DNA from: Leucocoprinus leucothites
Taxonomy: Eukaryota; Basidiomycota; Agaricomycetes; Agaricales; Agaricaceae
Assembly: GCA_013368445.1 (NCBI GenBank)
Contig: JAACJO010000004.1
Location: 2,666,001-2,730,000, forward strand
Direction of reading: 5' to 3'
DNA length: 64,000 nt
Below are positions 46,901 to 58,550 of the stretch, in pieces. A program made the position numbers and the translations under genes. Under the pieces are notes generated by a model. It was not told the origin of the DNA. It saw nothing but the letters and a program-made list of their open reading frames with translations, and did not search any database. The number at the start of each line of letters is the position of its first letter. Position 1 is the first letter of the stretch.

Positions 46901-47291
46901 GATAGAGGGGTGGCTCTGCGTAGCTCACTTGTTCAACCTGACTCGGAGATTGGTGGGAGGTCAAGGGTATCCGTGTGAAGTACTGTCACAGTTTGACAGC
47001 TGTAGTCAATCAGTTCAACACAGCACTCCACTTGATCAATTATTGTCAGAACCAATCTTATCACTGCTTGCAATCACACTATGAAAACAGATTCCATGTA
47101 CCACGCCGCTAATGTACCCCAAAACCCAAAAGTACAAAAAATGATAATAAGTTGCTTGTGTAATTTTCTACCGAATTCAGTAATCATGAGCTGTATCATA
47201 CATGATTCTTAGTTGTAACAAGCTTATAATAAACTCCTCGTAAAGGATGAAAGTGTAAGGCCCTATGAGAAATGGGCACACTCAAGCTCGT
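46901..47291. other. Promoter side of NACHT-like copy 1
   Basis: Homologous to 50179-50550 upstream of copy 2 (shared ATGATTCTTAGT and GGCACACTC blocks). No separate gene. Confidence 0.55.
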
Positions 47292-47434
47292 AAAGAGGTT
47301 TATGATTGGATATGGGGGTGGTATTGGCGCTCGTAGCAGTGTTGGTGGTGGTGCCATTTGACCTGTCCGGAACGGCAGAGGGGGTAGAAGAATCAGAATT
47401 GGATGTAGTGGAGGTGGTAGGGGATGTGGCAACT
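47292..47434 (-). pseudogene. Fragment of the BEM46-like hydrolase gene
   Basis: About 143 bp align with 52110-52255, the low-complexity exon of the hydrolase: TGGTGGTGGT/GGCATTCGCAGCAGTG, CATTTGACTTTTCCGGAA, GGCAGAGGGGGT. The flanking hydrolase exons are absent. It is one side of a duplication junction. Confidence 0.7.
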
Positions 47435-47445
47435 AGCTAGGCGCG

Positions 47446-47610
47446 AGGAAGGGCGATTTTACCATCAAGTGGGATGTGGTATTCTCGATGTCGATGTCGA
47501 GTTCGTAGAAGGGCTGTGAGGAGGGCGCTTTCAACTTCGTAAATGAGTTTCTTTTGAGATATGCTTTCTCGAATTTTGACTTGTTGTCATCTCATTCTGA
47601 CTGAAGATAG
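47446..47610 (+). pseudogene. Fragment of the DnaJ 3' end
   Basis: Aligns with 43650-43862: GGGCGATTTTACCATCAAG matches the codons for [28 protein letters not shown] and the 3' UTR block ATCTCATTCTGACTGAAG follow. It has base changes that break the frame and lacks the 43-bp duplication of the parent gene. Confidence 0.8.
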
Positions 47611-47728
47611 CGGTCAAGACCCATGTTGTCAGCTCCAATCAGTCGGTTGTAGCTCAATTTTCAAACTTCTCCAATCAGCTTCGAGAACGGGAGGTCCATC
47701 AATGTTAGCTTTGAGCAACAGTAAACCA

Positions 47729-50178
47729 TCAGATATCATCCAACATATCTGACGTATATATAGTGACTGCCCCAGTCCCAGTAGCACTCATAGGAACCCC
47801 ATCAGTCTCGGTGGGGGAATCTTCGTTAGCGATGATATCGTCATATAGGATGACCAGCACACTTTTGTCACCATATCCAAGCAAGGCATATCCATAAGGT
47901 TGTCCTCTCCATATTTGATCCATGACGTCTCGCTTGATTTGAATGATAAATCACAGTCCATACAGAGCATAAATGAATGCCATACCATGTCTAAGGGAGG
48001 GACTACCCGATGACATTTCTCAATGAATTGCCTGTCAGTTGCGGTGATGGGCTCGGTGCGGACAATATCCGGCAGCAAGTCGTAGGCTATCTGAATGTAC
48101 TACATCCATCATTTATCTCGTTGATGTTAAAATCACTACTTACATAGAGAGCAGCCATGAAATCAGAGAAGCTCGCGACAGACATTCTCCCGCATACGTA
48201 TTGGAATAATCGAAAATCAAATTCGCGTAATTGGCGGGTGATGGAATCATTGCAACCTTCACGGTGTATTATCTGCCTAATTGCGGCACAGAGGTGAGCA
48301 AGAGAAGAACGAATATGTAAGGAAGCTTCGTTGGCCAGGTCTAGTGTGTTGATTGGCCGCCATTTCATTCTACGCAGTAGCATAGAGATGTGCGGGGAAC
48401 CAAGTTGGAGTGTGGCTAATGACCGGCCGCAAATCTTGCTGTTTGATGTCATCAAGGTGGAAAACTCGCCAGAGCGTCGAGGATTCCTGATAAAGGAAAG
48501 GAATGAGTGGCGCACCACGCCACCGTTTCCTACAACGATCCATTCAATGGTGGGCCAGATACGAAGAGAGGACTCTTGGCTTATCCCGAGAGCATGAGCG
48601 ACAAAGCGCCGATTACTGGCTACTTGCCCGCCAAAGTCGCGGAAGTGCAGTACAACGAAGGAGATGGTATCTAGAGTTTCATTGCGATCTGGACCTCTAA
48701 TTTGGGACAGAAAGCGAGAATAAAAATTATCAAGAGCACACAGTGGCTCTGAGAGAGCTGGGAAAGGGGCGTCGGATATGAGTTCCAGGATTCTTTCCAT
48801 TCGCAGTTTGGGATCCTTTAAATCTCCGGGATTTCTAGCCCCCTCCATGATGAATGCAATAACTGCCCCCGCGAACTCCATTATGCCCCTTACCGCATCC
48901 ATCAGCTTGGAGACCTGGTCCTCCGTAGGCCAGATTTCGTCGTCCGTAAAATAACCCGAGTGAACCTGACGAATTGCCTGGAGTCCGTAGCGAAGGATGA
49001 TTTCTTCGTCCCTGCGTGCATCAAGATCCCAGGGGGAGAGCTGAACATGCTCCCATCGAACGAGGGAGTCGAATGACATATCAGGTGAGGGACCAATACA
49101 GACTACGAATAGAAGGGGGTTTGGTTGTCGGTAAGTATATTGATCAAGTATTTCCAGGAAAGGGAGGATATGCTCCTGGAATGAATGAAGAACACCAAGA
49201 TCCAGCACAACCACAAAGGGGATCTCCAGATATCGCGGCTGAGACGTAGATAACTTTTCCCATGGTTGGGCAATGAGTATGTCAAACTGTTTGGCCATGC
49301 CTAGCTCGAAGATCCCGGGATTACTATCCGTCAAGGCTTGTGTAGCGTATTTCCTATAAGGGTAACACCGAACGGCCAGCTGTAGAGCGATGAACACGAT
49401 AACATGGCGAAATCCGCTATCTCCATTCCACTGGCACGCCGCTCCAAGTCGATTTGTTTCTTCGCAGATGGCTACGGTATCTTCAGCCATCGCCATAGAG
49501 ATATGACCACCATCAAAACGATCCGGGTCCTCCACGAAGAACACACCGCTCTTTCGATGATGGTTACAGAGCCAGGTTATAAACTTGCCCCTGAGGTATT
49601 TCCGTGTGTTCCCTCGTGGAACGGGTGAGGAGGGAGGGATAGTTTTCAAATCTGACTCTGCCATCAGACGTAGTCCAGCTGTAAAAGTAAGCTCTAGGTG
49701 GCTCTAAGTAGATGCTACAGGATTGACTTACCGTTTGACCAAATGTCCCGTTCGGAAGGCATCCTCGTAGTCAATGAGGGAGAAGTTATAAGACAGGGCG
49801 GGATGAGATCAGCTGAATGCATACCCGCTGTTGGTGGAGAGTATACGGGCTCCGTATTCAGGTGGTTCCAAGTTGGCGGGGGCTTATCAGGAGTTTCATA
49901 GTATTCCCGGGTTGGAATAGGACAATTCCGTAGCAGAAACTCAATTGCTACAGACATTCAAACACTTTCAAAAAGGGTCAATACCGACGAGTTTACTCAC
50001 CCTCCTGCCTTGAAAGATTAGTCAAATCCAGTGCCTCTATTTCTTTGTGCGGATCTGTACTGGGATATGATGGTGGTCGAGGTGTGTGGTTGAGAATCAA
50101 GCTTAGGAAAGGCGGGAGTGGTAACGGCTTGCTAATGAGCGGAGCCAGATGATAGAGCCTGCTTGTCGGCCACGACAT
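47729..50178 (-). CDS. NACHT/STAND-derived protein without a P-loop, copy 2
   Basis: Tandem paralogue of the gene at 44446 with the same exon order. Exon 1 is MSWPTSRLYHLAPLISKP. Small exons IEFLLRNCPIPTREYYE and PSERDIWS precede the large exon. That exon has NTRKYLRGKFITWLCNHH, EDPDRFDGGHISMAMAED in place of Walker A, VVVLDLGVLHSF, LDNFYSRFLSQIRGPDR and VRHSFLSFIRNPRRSGEF. The end is WRGQPYGYALLGYGD, then MLDDI. The loss of the nucleotide-binding motif is therefore older than the duplication. Open frames are preserved over about 2.4 kb in both copies despite many substitutions, which argues that the proteins are still made. Function unknown. Confidence 0.75.
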
Positions 50179-50603
50179 GGTAGAGATGAGGCCCTGCCTA
50201 GCTCACTTGTCCAATCTGAGATTAGTGGGAGGTCAAGGGCATCTGTGTGAAGTACTGTCACAATCTGACAGCTGTAGTCAATCGGTTTAACACAGCATCT
50301 CCACTTGATCATGCTGTCAGGACCAATCTTACCATTGGTTGTAATCAGATCATGAAAACAAGTTCATTGTATCACATCGTCCAAAACCCAAAATGATACA
50401 AAAAATGATACGAAGAAAGCCCACCAAAAATTCTATTAAGATTTGTAAGTTGTAAGTATCATGAATGATTCTTAGTCGTAGGGAGAAACTGGTATTCAAT
50501 GCCTCACACAGGTTGAAGGTGCAAGGGCCTAAAGGAAAAGGACACACTCGTCAACATTAGAAAATAGAACTCAATGAATCAGAAGCACGGCAGGATGTTG
50601 ATT

Positions 50604-52829
50604 TCATGACGTCGCTCGAGACACAGCTTTATTGATAAAGCTCTCAATCGCGGGCCAATAGCCTGGTTGCGTACATGTATCCACTAATAGCAAGAAATAT
50701 GAGATAAGCCCAGCGAAAAGGGTAGATCAGATTAACTACACACCATGACCACCTCTCGAATAAGACGTGAATACGTCTTCATCGGGAGGATACCATTCCA
50801 TTGTCGGTACCTGTTCACCTCCCCCTCCGCCTCTACACAAACCAAGTAGCCCGAGTGACGGTGCGCAGCACATCACACCACCAATCTGCCCTTTCATTTT
50901 TATTCCTACTCCACTTCCATAAGAAGCAGCTAACCGTCCACGCTCTCTCGCAATCTTCCAGAGTTGATCCATATGCACAGGGGGTACCACGCCATCGTCT
51001 CTTCCCGAGCAGAAGAGGATGGGAAGGGATGATGGGATTTTGGGTAGTTTGGAAGCAGAGTTCCAGCGTTGTGTGCAAGCGAAGGAGAGAGGTCCGATTA
51101 CTGGCCAGCCACGAACGATATCGGGGATTGAGGTAAATGTATTTTCGAGAATGAGAGCGGAGATCTGCGAGGGTTGAGCTGAGTTAGTTGAGGTTTGAGT
51201 CAACGACAACGGGGCTGCAGATGGGTTCAACAAAAAATGAGTCGATACAATGTCGTGAATAAGGAAGGGCAACGTGCAACGCCAAGACCGCCATGAGCGG
51301 TGATTGGGTGAGCAGCAGAAATAACGGCTCTGCGTCAATAAGGAGGAATCAAATCAAATCAAGAGGATGTTCCCCTCATCCTCTGATAAGAAATACTTTT
51401 TCATCAGTAGAATTAAGAAGACAAGGCAGTGAAAGGGACCCCGACAGGGATGGAAAGAGTACGCTGTGACCAGAAGGAGATGAGGATCCAGGCGACAGGA
51501 TGCCCATGGGAAATATAGATAAGGGTGGACAGTAAATATAGACCTGATCGAGAAGGAAGAGAAAGGAATGTGCTCTCCTTCACGAGATGAAGAGAGCGCT
51601 GAAAACAAGCCAGAAAGAAGGCATTAAGGTTAGAACGAACCTTTTCCGGATTTTTACTAGTCACGTCAATTGCTACTGCACCTCCTAGCGACAATCCGTA
51701 AATAATCTGTCAACAATCGCAAAAATCAATTTCAGAAGCCGTGTAAACAATCCAAATTAGAAACACACTATTGGAATTTTGGACAGTTCTGCATCATTCC
51801 AAACAAAATCCAACACGGCCTGAGCATCTCTTTGGAGCCCTACACAACAAATGTACTCGTCAGCCTAACTTCTCGAACGCCACAATCATAACGAGATAAA
51901 AACACGATAACGAACCTTTCTCACTTGGCACACCCTCACTCTCTCCGTATCCTCGGTACGACACCGTCAACACATTGCATCCATACCGGAAGTAATATCT
52001 CGCATGATACAACAGGTCACTGTGATCCATACCGTTGCCATGAAACATCAAAACTGTCCCTTTAGGTTTCTTGTTATTACCTCCATAGGAGGAGTAAGCG
52101 CGGGAATGAGAACGCGTGTGTTTATGTTTGGGCGTGGTGGTGGTCTTGGCATTCGCAGCAGTGGTGGTGGTAGTGGCGTCATTTGACTTTTCCGGAATGG
52201 CAGAGGGGGTGGTAGAAGCAGAGTTGGATGCAGAGGGGGTAGACGAGGAGGTGGCAAGCTGAGCAGAGGGGATGACAGATGTTGCGGACGGTGGGGCGTG
52301 TTCCATGAGGAAACATCGTAGACGGATGTTATCGGAAGTCATCACTTCGATGTTACGGTATGGAAGCCCTAGGTTGGTGGGCAGTCGAAGACCTTTTTGT
52401 TGGAACGTTGCATCGCAGTCCGTAGTTGCCGCGTATTAATGCGCAACGGCGGTCCAGGAGTAGCATTCGTTGAAAGCAAGAGCACAACGAGATGAACAGC
52501 AGAGCAAGACGCGTGATGATGAACATTATGCAAAACATCATTTATCATCATCATCATCATTCATTCAAGTCCCAAAAATAAAACAGGTCAGCAACTATAC
52601 ATGCGGCGAGGGGTAAGCGAGAGTAACAGGAACGCACGTCTTGGTTTTGGGAGGTAAGCAGCGGGATAGACGAGGTAGGGTTGCCCATTGTATACCAACT
52701 GTTCACGTCAGCGCGTATATCATTCGGCGTCGGCGTCGGCGTTAACAAAATTAATGCGCGGTGGAAAAAAAAAGGGCGTACCTTCTTCAGAAACGAACTG
52801 AGCGTCAGTGGCTCCTCCGCAACAGCCAT
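50604..52829 (-). CDS. BEM46/ABHD13-like alpha/beta hydrolase with low-complexity insert
   Basis: The start MAVAEEPLTLSSFLKK is followed, after an intron, by LVYNGQPYLVYPAAYLP. GLPYRNIEVMTSDNIRLRC follows. About 75 residues of Ser/Thr/Pro/Ala-rich insert come next (PEKSNDATTTTTAANAK). The hydrolase core then has GTVLMFHGNGMDHSDL (oxyanion side), VLTVSYRGYGESEGVPSEK, YGLSLGGAVAIDV (nucleophile Ser in GLSLG), ALILENTFTSIPD, PILFCSGRDDGVVPP (acid Asp) and a final His segment GGHVDTCTQPGYWPAIE, split by an intron. The stop is at 50604. The family is membrane-associated in fungi and serine-hydrolase like. The insert falls between strands before the HGNG motif, so the catalytic set is intact. Confidence 0.85.
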
Positions 52830-53617
52830 TCCTCTTAAACACGTTCAAAGATCGCAGCACACAAAGCAAACAAAGTAAAACCGAGTCAGCGAGCCTCGAA
52901 CTTCCAGAAGATTATAGTGGTCTATGTCGAGAGAGAGAAGCAGAAAGCATGTACGTGGCGAGGGCAAGGAGTTATATATACGAGAACGTATTATGAGGGT
53001 GAGTAATTCAGTTTGAGAAGAAGCTGTTTGTTGCTGACGCCATATGTATTTTATGGGCGTGGATGCAGCAAGTTAAGTTGCCGAGGAGGCGCTTTTAGGA
53101 GCTTCTGCTAGGCATCCATCAATTCTCCCACGAAGTTGTAATATGTCTATCAACAACACGTGCAAAAGTCATAGTTATCTCATCTTCAGGGGCCGATTGG
53201 CCAAGACTTGTTTTGAAGTAGACACCGGCATATATATATTTGGGCGAGTGAGAGGGTAAGTGCTGGCTTTCCCAAGGGATTGAATATCAGATAAGTAAAC
53301 GCCAATTGAGTGAGAAGCGTCCATTTTTGATCATCACATAGCGCGTCATTTCTCTCAGGATTTGTACGTCATTGATCCAATGAATCCATCTGGGGAACAA
53401 AACCTACACGCATATATATTTTCGCAAGGGAAAGCGAACGAAGATAGTCGTACAGTAGATTAAATAGGTATAATGGGCTTCTTGCATTCTTGGTCCGCGG
53501 TGGCTGTATTAATACCGTCGAACATCCTATAACTACTACTATAAAATACAAAGCACAGAATGGACACTACAAGCGTCACATAAATCCTATATCGCGTCCA
53601 AATCAGCCATATCGGCA
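52830..53617. other. Intergenic, no gene seen
   Basis: Promoter of the hydrolase and 3' flank of the next minus-strand gene. Two TATATATA-like tracts (53231-53239 and 53413-53420). No gene was recognised. Confidence 0.45.
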
Positions 53618-55056
53618 TCAACTTCCAATCCCAGCCAGAACCTTGAACACACCATCCTGCCTCTCCCTAAACGCCCTCAATGCAGTCATCTTCACCGCCA
53701 ACTCTCCGATCCTATTCGCGAAACTAACCGCCCTACCCTCCGCACTCCTCCTTCCACCATTCTGGTGAACTCTGGTATGCTCGTACCCCACACCTTCAAG
53801 TAAAATGTTCTTTACTCTTTCCATCCTCGTCTCTTCTGGTACCTCATTACCCTCCGAGAGGGCCATCACTGCCGACTCATCATCCTCTACGGCCATCTCA
53901 CGAGCAGCTTCACCAATTCTGATGAGTTCCATCATCAACGGCTTCAATTCCTGTGGGCAATCATCCAACGTCAACGGGGTCCCGAGTACACCAACAATCG
54001 CTCTGTCAGCGAAATCGATGGCAGTCGTCGACACGAATAAAATTGCGAGTGAAACAGAAGCGAAATACGCTCTGGGTGGATCGGAATGCAAGAGTGGGCG
54101 CAGGGATGGAAACTGTTCGAGGGTATCACCGAGTGCTGCATAGAGTGTTTCACGGATGAATTCAATGGCAGGTGAGATACCTGGTGCGAGGATCGATGGG
54201 AAGGGGTGCGGAGGAAGGATGTCGTAGAGGAGGAAGGGGAGTAAGATGCCTGGGATGGGCTTGGTAGAGGTTGGAAATCCGTTGTATACGAGGGTGATGG
54301 TGGTATAGAAAGGTGACCACCATTCGTACTTGACACTGAGGGACTCGTGGGTTCGTATACCGGGGGTGGGACAAATGAAGCTACCCTCTTCCTCTGTGCA
54401 CCCGCTGCTTCTGCTCCGCACCACTCGCTCCACCACGAGAATCGAAGTCAAGCGCCGCCTGCAACGCATTTGCATACCGATCCTGGAACGACCTCCTCTG
54501 GCTGATTTCCAACGCAACTGCTCTCAATTCCGCAGCGATCCCTCCCAAGTCCAGATTTGGCGGTACGCTGAGCGGTTGGAGATTACATATGATCCTAGCT
54601 AGATCGTGTTGGTGTTCCGGAGGCAGAGATTGAATTTGCGGAACAAGATTGGACCAAACGCGAAGGAAGGATGTGAACGCCGGTGGACAATTCTCATATG
54701 ACAGATCGATTGGTTCAGAGCGTGAAGTAGATGATTTGGTAGAACGAGGGAGAGGAACGGAAGGTGGATCTGTTGTGCATCTGAGTGCGGCGAAGTATAG
54801 ACATAATGCGGGGCCTACGATCGTCGATCAGTTTTCTCGAAGGTTATCATATGAAAAGAAGAGAATACGCACCCGTGATCATTAGATCGCCCTCAGCGCT
54901 GCTTAAGAGATCCACATCAAGCAATTTCTCCAACTTCGCCTGGGTCAACGAAGATTTGAGATAGCTATGAAAAGCATCCTGAACAGCATGTTCTGAGAGC
55001 ACAGATGGCATCCTCGGTCCTCCCGATCCAGATGCTGACGGGTTAATCGCAACCAT
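53618..55056 (-). CDS. Uncharacterised conserved basidiomycete protein
   Basis: Three-exon gene. Exon 1 starts MVAINPSASGSGGPRM and runs to SSAEGDLMITG. Exon 2 is PALCLYFAALRCTTDPP to ALDFDSRGGASGAEQK. A 50-bp intron (about 54340-54390, acceptor CCTCAG) leads to VKYEWWSPFYTTITLVYN. The last exon has hydrophobic stretches (PGILLPFLLYDILPP; YFASVSLAILFVSTTAIDF), then an acidic VEDDESAVMALSEGNEVPEE and a basic end. The frame is open throughout and codon use looks normal. I do not recognise the family. It resembles conserved hypothetical proteins of Agaricomycetes, possibly membrane-associated through the Pro-rich hydrophobic part. Confidence 0.7.
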
Positions 55057-56446
55057 GGCACCGCGAACTGACAGTCGTAGGGTATAAATGAAGTCGTGTA
55101 AGAGAGGGAGCGAAGGTGAAGCAGAGACTGTGGTGTGCAGTGCTCCAATTACTTATAAGTGGAACGACCGGTAGAGCAAACAGCGTGAGAACTCCAATGT
55201 GGCTATTCTCTAAATACATACCGCACCGCATTGCGCAACACCCCAGTGCTGTACTCTTCTTAGAGTATTTGTCTCTCCTTGCCGGAAGATAGAAACTTTT
55301 GTAGTGCCTCTTGTCTTTGTCTCTCCCAGCGCCTATCCGAATGACGACAGTGATCTAGACTTGAAAGGGAGAGCGGTCGGAGGTCGGGAACTTGTTGATG
55401 AACAAAGTATGATTCTGTCAGGGTCGTCATGACGAAAAACGCACGCTTTGACCCTTTTGACCTGATTTATTTGTTCTCGTGGCATCAGGGAAAATAGACG
55501 GCCTGGAAGCCCGGTGAGAAAGAATGATCGACAGAGTGTGGGTGCGGTCGAGGGTGCTTGATTGATCATACATACCATCAAGAAGAGAGGACGGACGAAT
55601 CCATAAGAGTATCATCTTTGAAAGTCCCTGCTATCGTCAACAGCGACTATTGAGCTATTCCTTGCGGGTTATGTTGAAGGAGAGAGTGGGCACTGGGTAC
55701 ACTCTGCAATTTCCGCTCGCGTGCCGACTCGCTCAAAGGCCGAATAAATTGATCCGATGATATATACACGTGATGTTATATCGGCCCTTAAGCGAGTGAT
55801 GTCGAATACCCATCCATCTCTCGAGGTCAGAACTGGTAAGGATCTGATGAAAAAAAGTGAAAAGACGTTACCGGCACACAACGAAATTGTATATGGGTGT
55901 ATCTGTTTCTTTGACTACACCGCTCAACGTCCACTTAAATCCTTTCTTTTTTACACCCTTCATCAAGTTAGCCTCAACTCAATTTTCATGTCAAATTCGT
56001 TCACACCAACTGATACGACACCCATATTCTCCGTGATTCTCGTGAACCTTGGCATCTGATGATAATTCATAATTCATTTGTCCAGCCCGGATGTCCGAAT
56101 GCCGTGTGTTGCCGCTTTCCATAGTTCGTCGTTGTCCCCATCAAATCCCCTGCGTTTATGCAGGGTCGTCGGTTTGTTCCTTGGCTTTGGCATGTGCGCC
56201 CATCACAGGGGAAGTCTATAAAATACTACATGATCCCCACTAGACGACTTTCCCCTCTGGTGATTTTTTCGAATCCCAAATTCCCTCGTCAGCGTCTCTC
56301 TACCTCCCTTCCCCTACACCTCGTCCATCGTATCGGCCTTTGCCACCTTTCACTCTTTACACCTCCAACCACTAGCCACTCTTTATCGACCACATCGGTC
56401 TACTTACATTCCTTACCTAACATCTAATAAGCAAGAGATAAAAACT
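55057..56446. other. 1.4-kb divergent intergenic region
   Basis: Carries the promoters of the minus-strand orphan gene and the chitin deacetylase. The stretch next to the deacetylase is C/T-rich (56280-56400), typical of fungal core promoters. No further gene was recognised. Confidence 0.5.
56217..56224 (+). promoter_or_regulatory. TATA box of the chitin deacetylase gene
   Basis: TATAAAAT lies 223 bp before the start codon and is followed by a long C/T-rich tract. Placement fits a strongly expressed secreted-enzyme gene; not tested. Confidence 0.45.
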
Positions 56447-57772
56447 ATGTTGTTCAACAAGCTCACCGCCTTCGTCACTGTCCTCGCCGCATCTGTGGCC
56501 ACCACTGTTACCGCCGCTCCTTCGAAGAGAGCCCTCGCGCAAGTTGTCACTTCTTGCAGTGTTCCCGGAACTGTTGCGTTGACTTTCGTGCGTCGCGTTC
56601 GCTAAGTTTTAACCTCTGAGAGTCGACTGATATTTTTTTGTCTAGGATGATGGACCTTATTACTACATGTAAGACTTTGATCAGTGATATCAACGCAATA
56701 GGTATATCCTGATTGATCGGACCTTGTGTAGCTATGATATTTCCAAGGCTCTCGTCGCAGCCAATGCCACCGGCACTTTCTTCTTCAGTGCGCGCCTGTC
56801 GTTCTCTGCGCTCGAGACTTTTATACTCACCTGACCCACTTTGTCAACCACAGACGGTAACAACTGTACGTTCGCCCTGCACCGACAAATGACTATCTGT
56901 ATTAATATGCGTTTAACCCAGATGGATGCATCTATGATGCCGACAACGTCAAGCGAGTCAACTACGTCCTTTCCAAAGGCCACCAAGTTGGCTCTCACAC
57001 TTGGTCCCATAAAGACCTCGCTACGTTGACTTGGGATCAGATTCACGACGAGATGTGGCGTGTCGAGAATGCTCTTAACAAGATCTCGGGCCATTACCCC
57101 GCTTTCATGCGTCCTCGTGAGCTTCTCAGTTTCATTTTCGCTTCTTTTAGTCACAGGACTGATGATTTCTGGGTTTTTGTATAGCTTTTGGATCGTACAA
57201 TGACCTCGTACGTGAGGCATCTGCCATCCGTGGACAGGCTTTGGCCCTTTGGGACTTTGAGTCAGTCTCAATTATTATTTATGACAAACTTGTTGACTTA
57301 TTATCGTTCGTGTACTTCAGTACCGAAGATTCCCTTGGTGCTTCCGTCGCTGCACAAAAGGCGAGCATTGATGCTCTGATCAAGAAGCACCCCAACTCCA
57401 TTTTGTCTTTGGAGCATGAGACTCAAGGTGCGCACTCTTTTTCACCTATGTCGTCCGAGTTCACCGACTAATATTCGATTCTTGTGAACGCTTTGTAGTC
57501 ACTACCATGTGCGCCTAACCACTTCTCTCTTCTCTAAAGTTAAATGCTAATGATATGACACGTTTCATAGGACCGAAGTCCTACCGTACTTCATCAACAA
57601 GCTCCAGACTGCAGGATACAAACTCGTCTCCCTCTCTGAGTGCAGTGGTCTGCCCGCTTACCAGTCCGTTGCGGCGCCTCAAGTTCGTGACGTACGTCTT
57701 CCTCTTCTCTCGCTTCGCTCCCTGTGTAACCACGAACTCATCTCTGGATCTTAGGATACCTGGCACTGCTAA
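56447..57772 (+). CDS. Secreted chitin deacetylase (CE4 polysaccharide deacetylase)
   Basis: Removes acetyl groups from chitin oligomers, giving chitosan. The signal peptide is MLFNKLTAFVTVLAASVATT, ending near VTAAPSKR. The CE4 NodB motifs are all present across at least nine small exons: motif 1 TFDDGPYYY (catalytic base Asp), motif 2 SHTWSH (metal His), motif 3 RPPFGSYND, motif 4 ALWDFD and motif 5 LSLEHET. The tail is YFINKLQTAGYKLVSLSEC and ends DTWHC. About 250 residues, the usual length for small secreted fungal members. No GPI or membrane anchor is visible. Introns are short with normal borders (for example TTC/GTGCGT and TCTAG/GATGATGG). Confidence 0.9.
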
Positions 57773-58550
57773 ACGCCCATCGAGAAGTTTTTGTCATGAC
57801 ATGTCAATAATAGGTAGACTTCGTGTTTTTTTTTCGGACTCTTTGTTGTTGTTGGACTATCTCTTGCGTATATACTTACGTGTTTCTATTGTCATTACCT
57901 ACGATGGACGATATATGGACAATTTGTGTATTCACTTATAAAATATTGGTTAATACTACATATCTGCTTTCCGCTCTTCTCCAGAGTGCCTTGGAGGATC
58001 GTACTGCCCGGTCCTTTTTGGGTGGCTCTGAGCCGATGGAGAAAAACCCGTCTTGAATGTACTTCTGCTTAGTAGAGGCCAGGAAGGAGATTGATCGAAG
58101 CAAAAGGCAATAGTAATGTATGAGAAACTGCTGGCCGAGTATGTAGAGGTGGACCCAGTTGTGCTGATAATGTGTGACTAAGATGTTTGATATTTCAGTG
58201 TCGCCGATAATTTGACGATTTGTTAGCATTGTTGTCCAAACGTTCACAACTTGCTAAGCCGCTAATCGGGGGTGACCTTATGAGAGCTGCAAACAAGCTA
58301 CAGAACTGTTGTATTCTTGGATGAGCTACTCATCTCCTATACGAAGTGCATATTCATCAAAACGTGCTTCTATGATGACATGTCAAGAGAGAGATCTCGC
58401 TTATAAGCTAGTCAGCTTACATCCTGGTCATCTAATCGCCGCTCAGGCAGGGTTTATAAAGAAAGACAATTTATTGAATCTCCCAGCTAAGATATATATA
58501 ATCAAAGTCTGGAGCTCGTCTACATAGATACTCAGTGATTCAGAACGCGT
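57773..58550. other. Intergenic, no gene seen
   Basis: 3' flanks of the deacetylase and of the broken DUF6533 copy. Short frames only. Confidence 0.45.

Noticed and set aside
52048..52257. Pro-rich and Gly-rich open frames over the hydrolase insert
   Set aside because: They are other-frame readings of the low-complexity Ser/Thr insert of the hydrolase.
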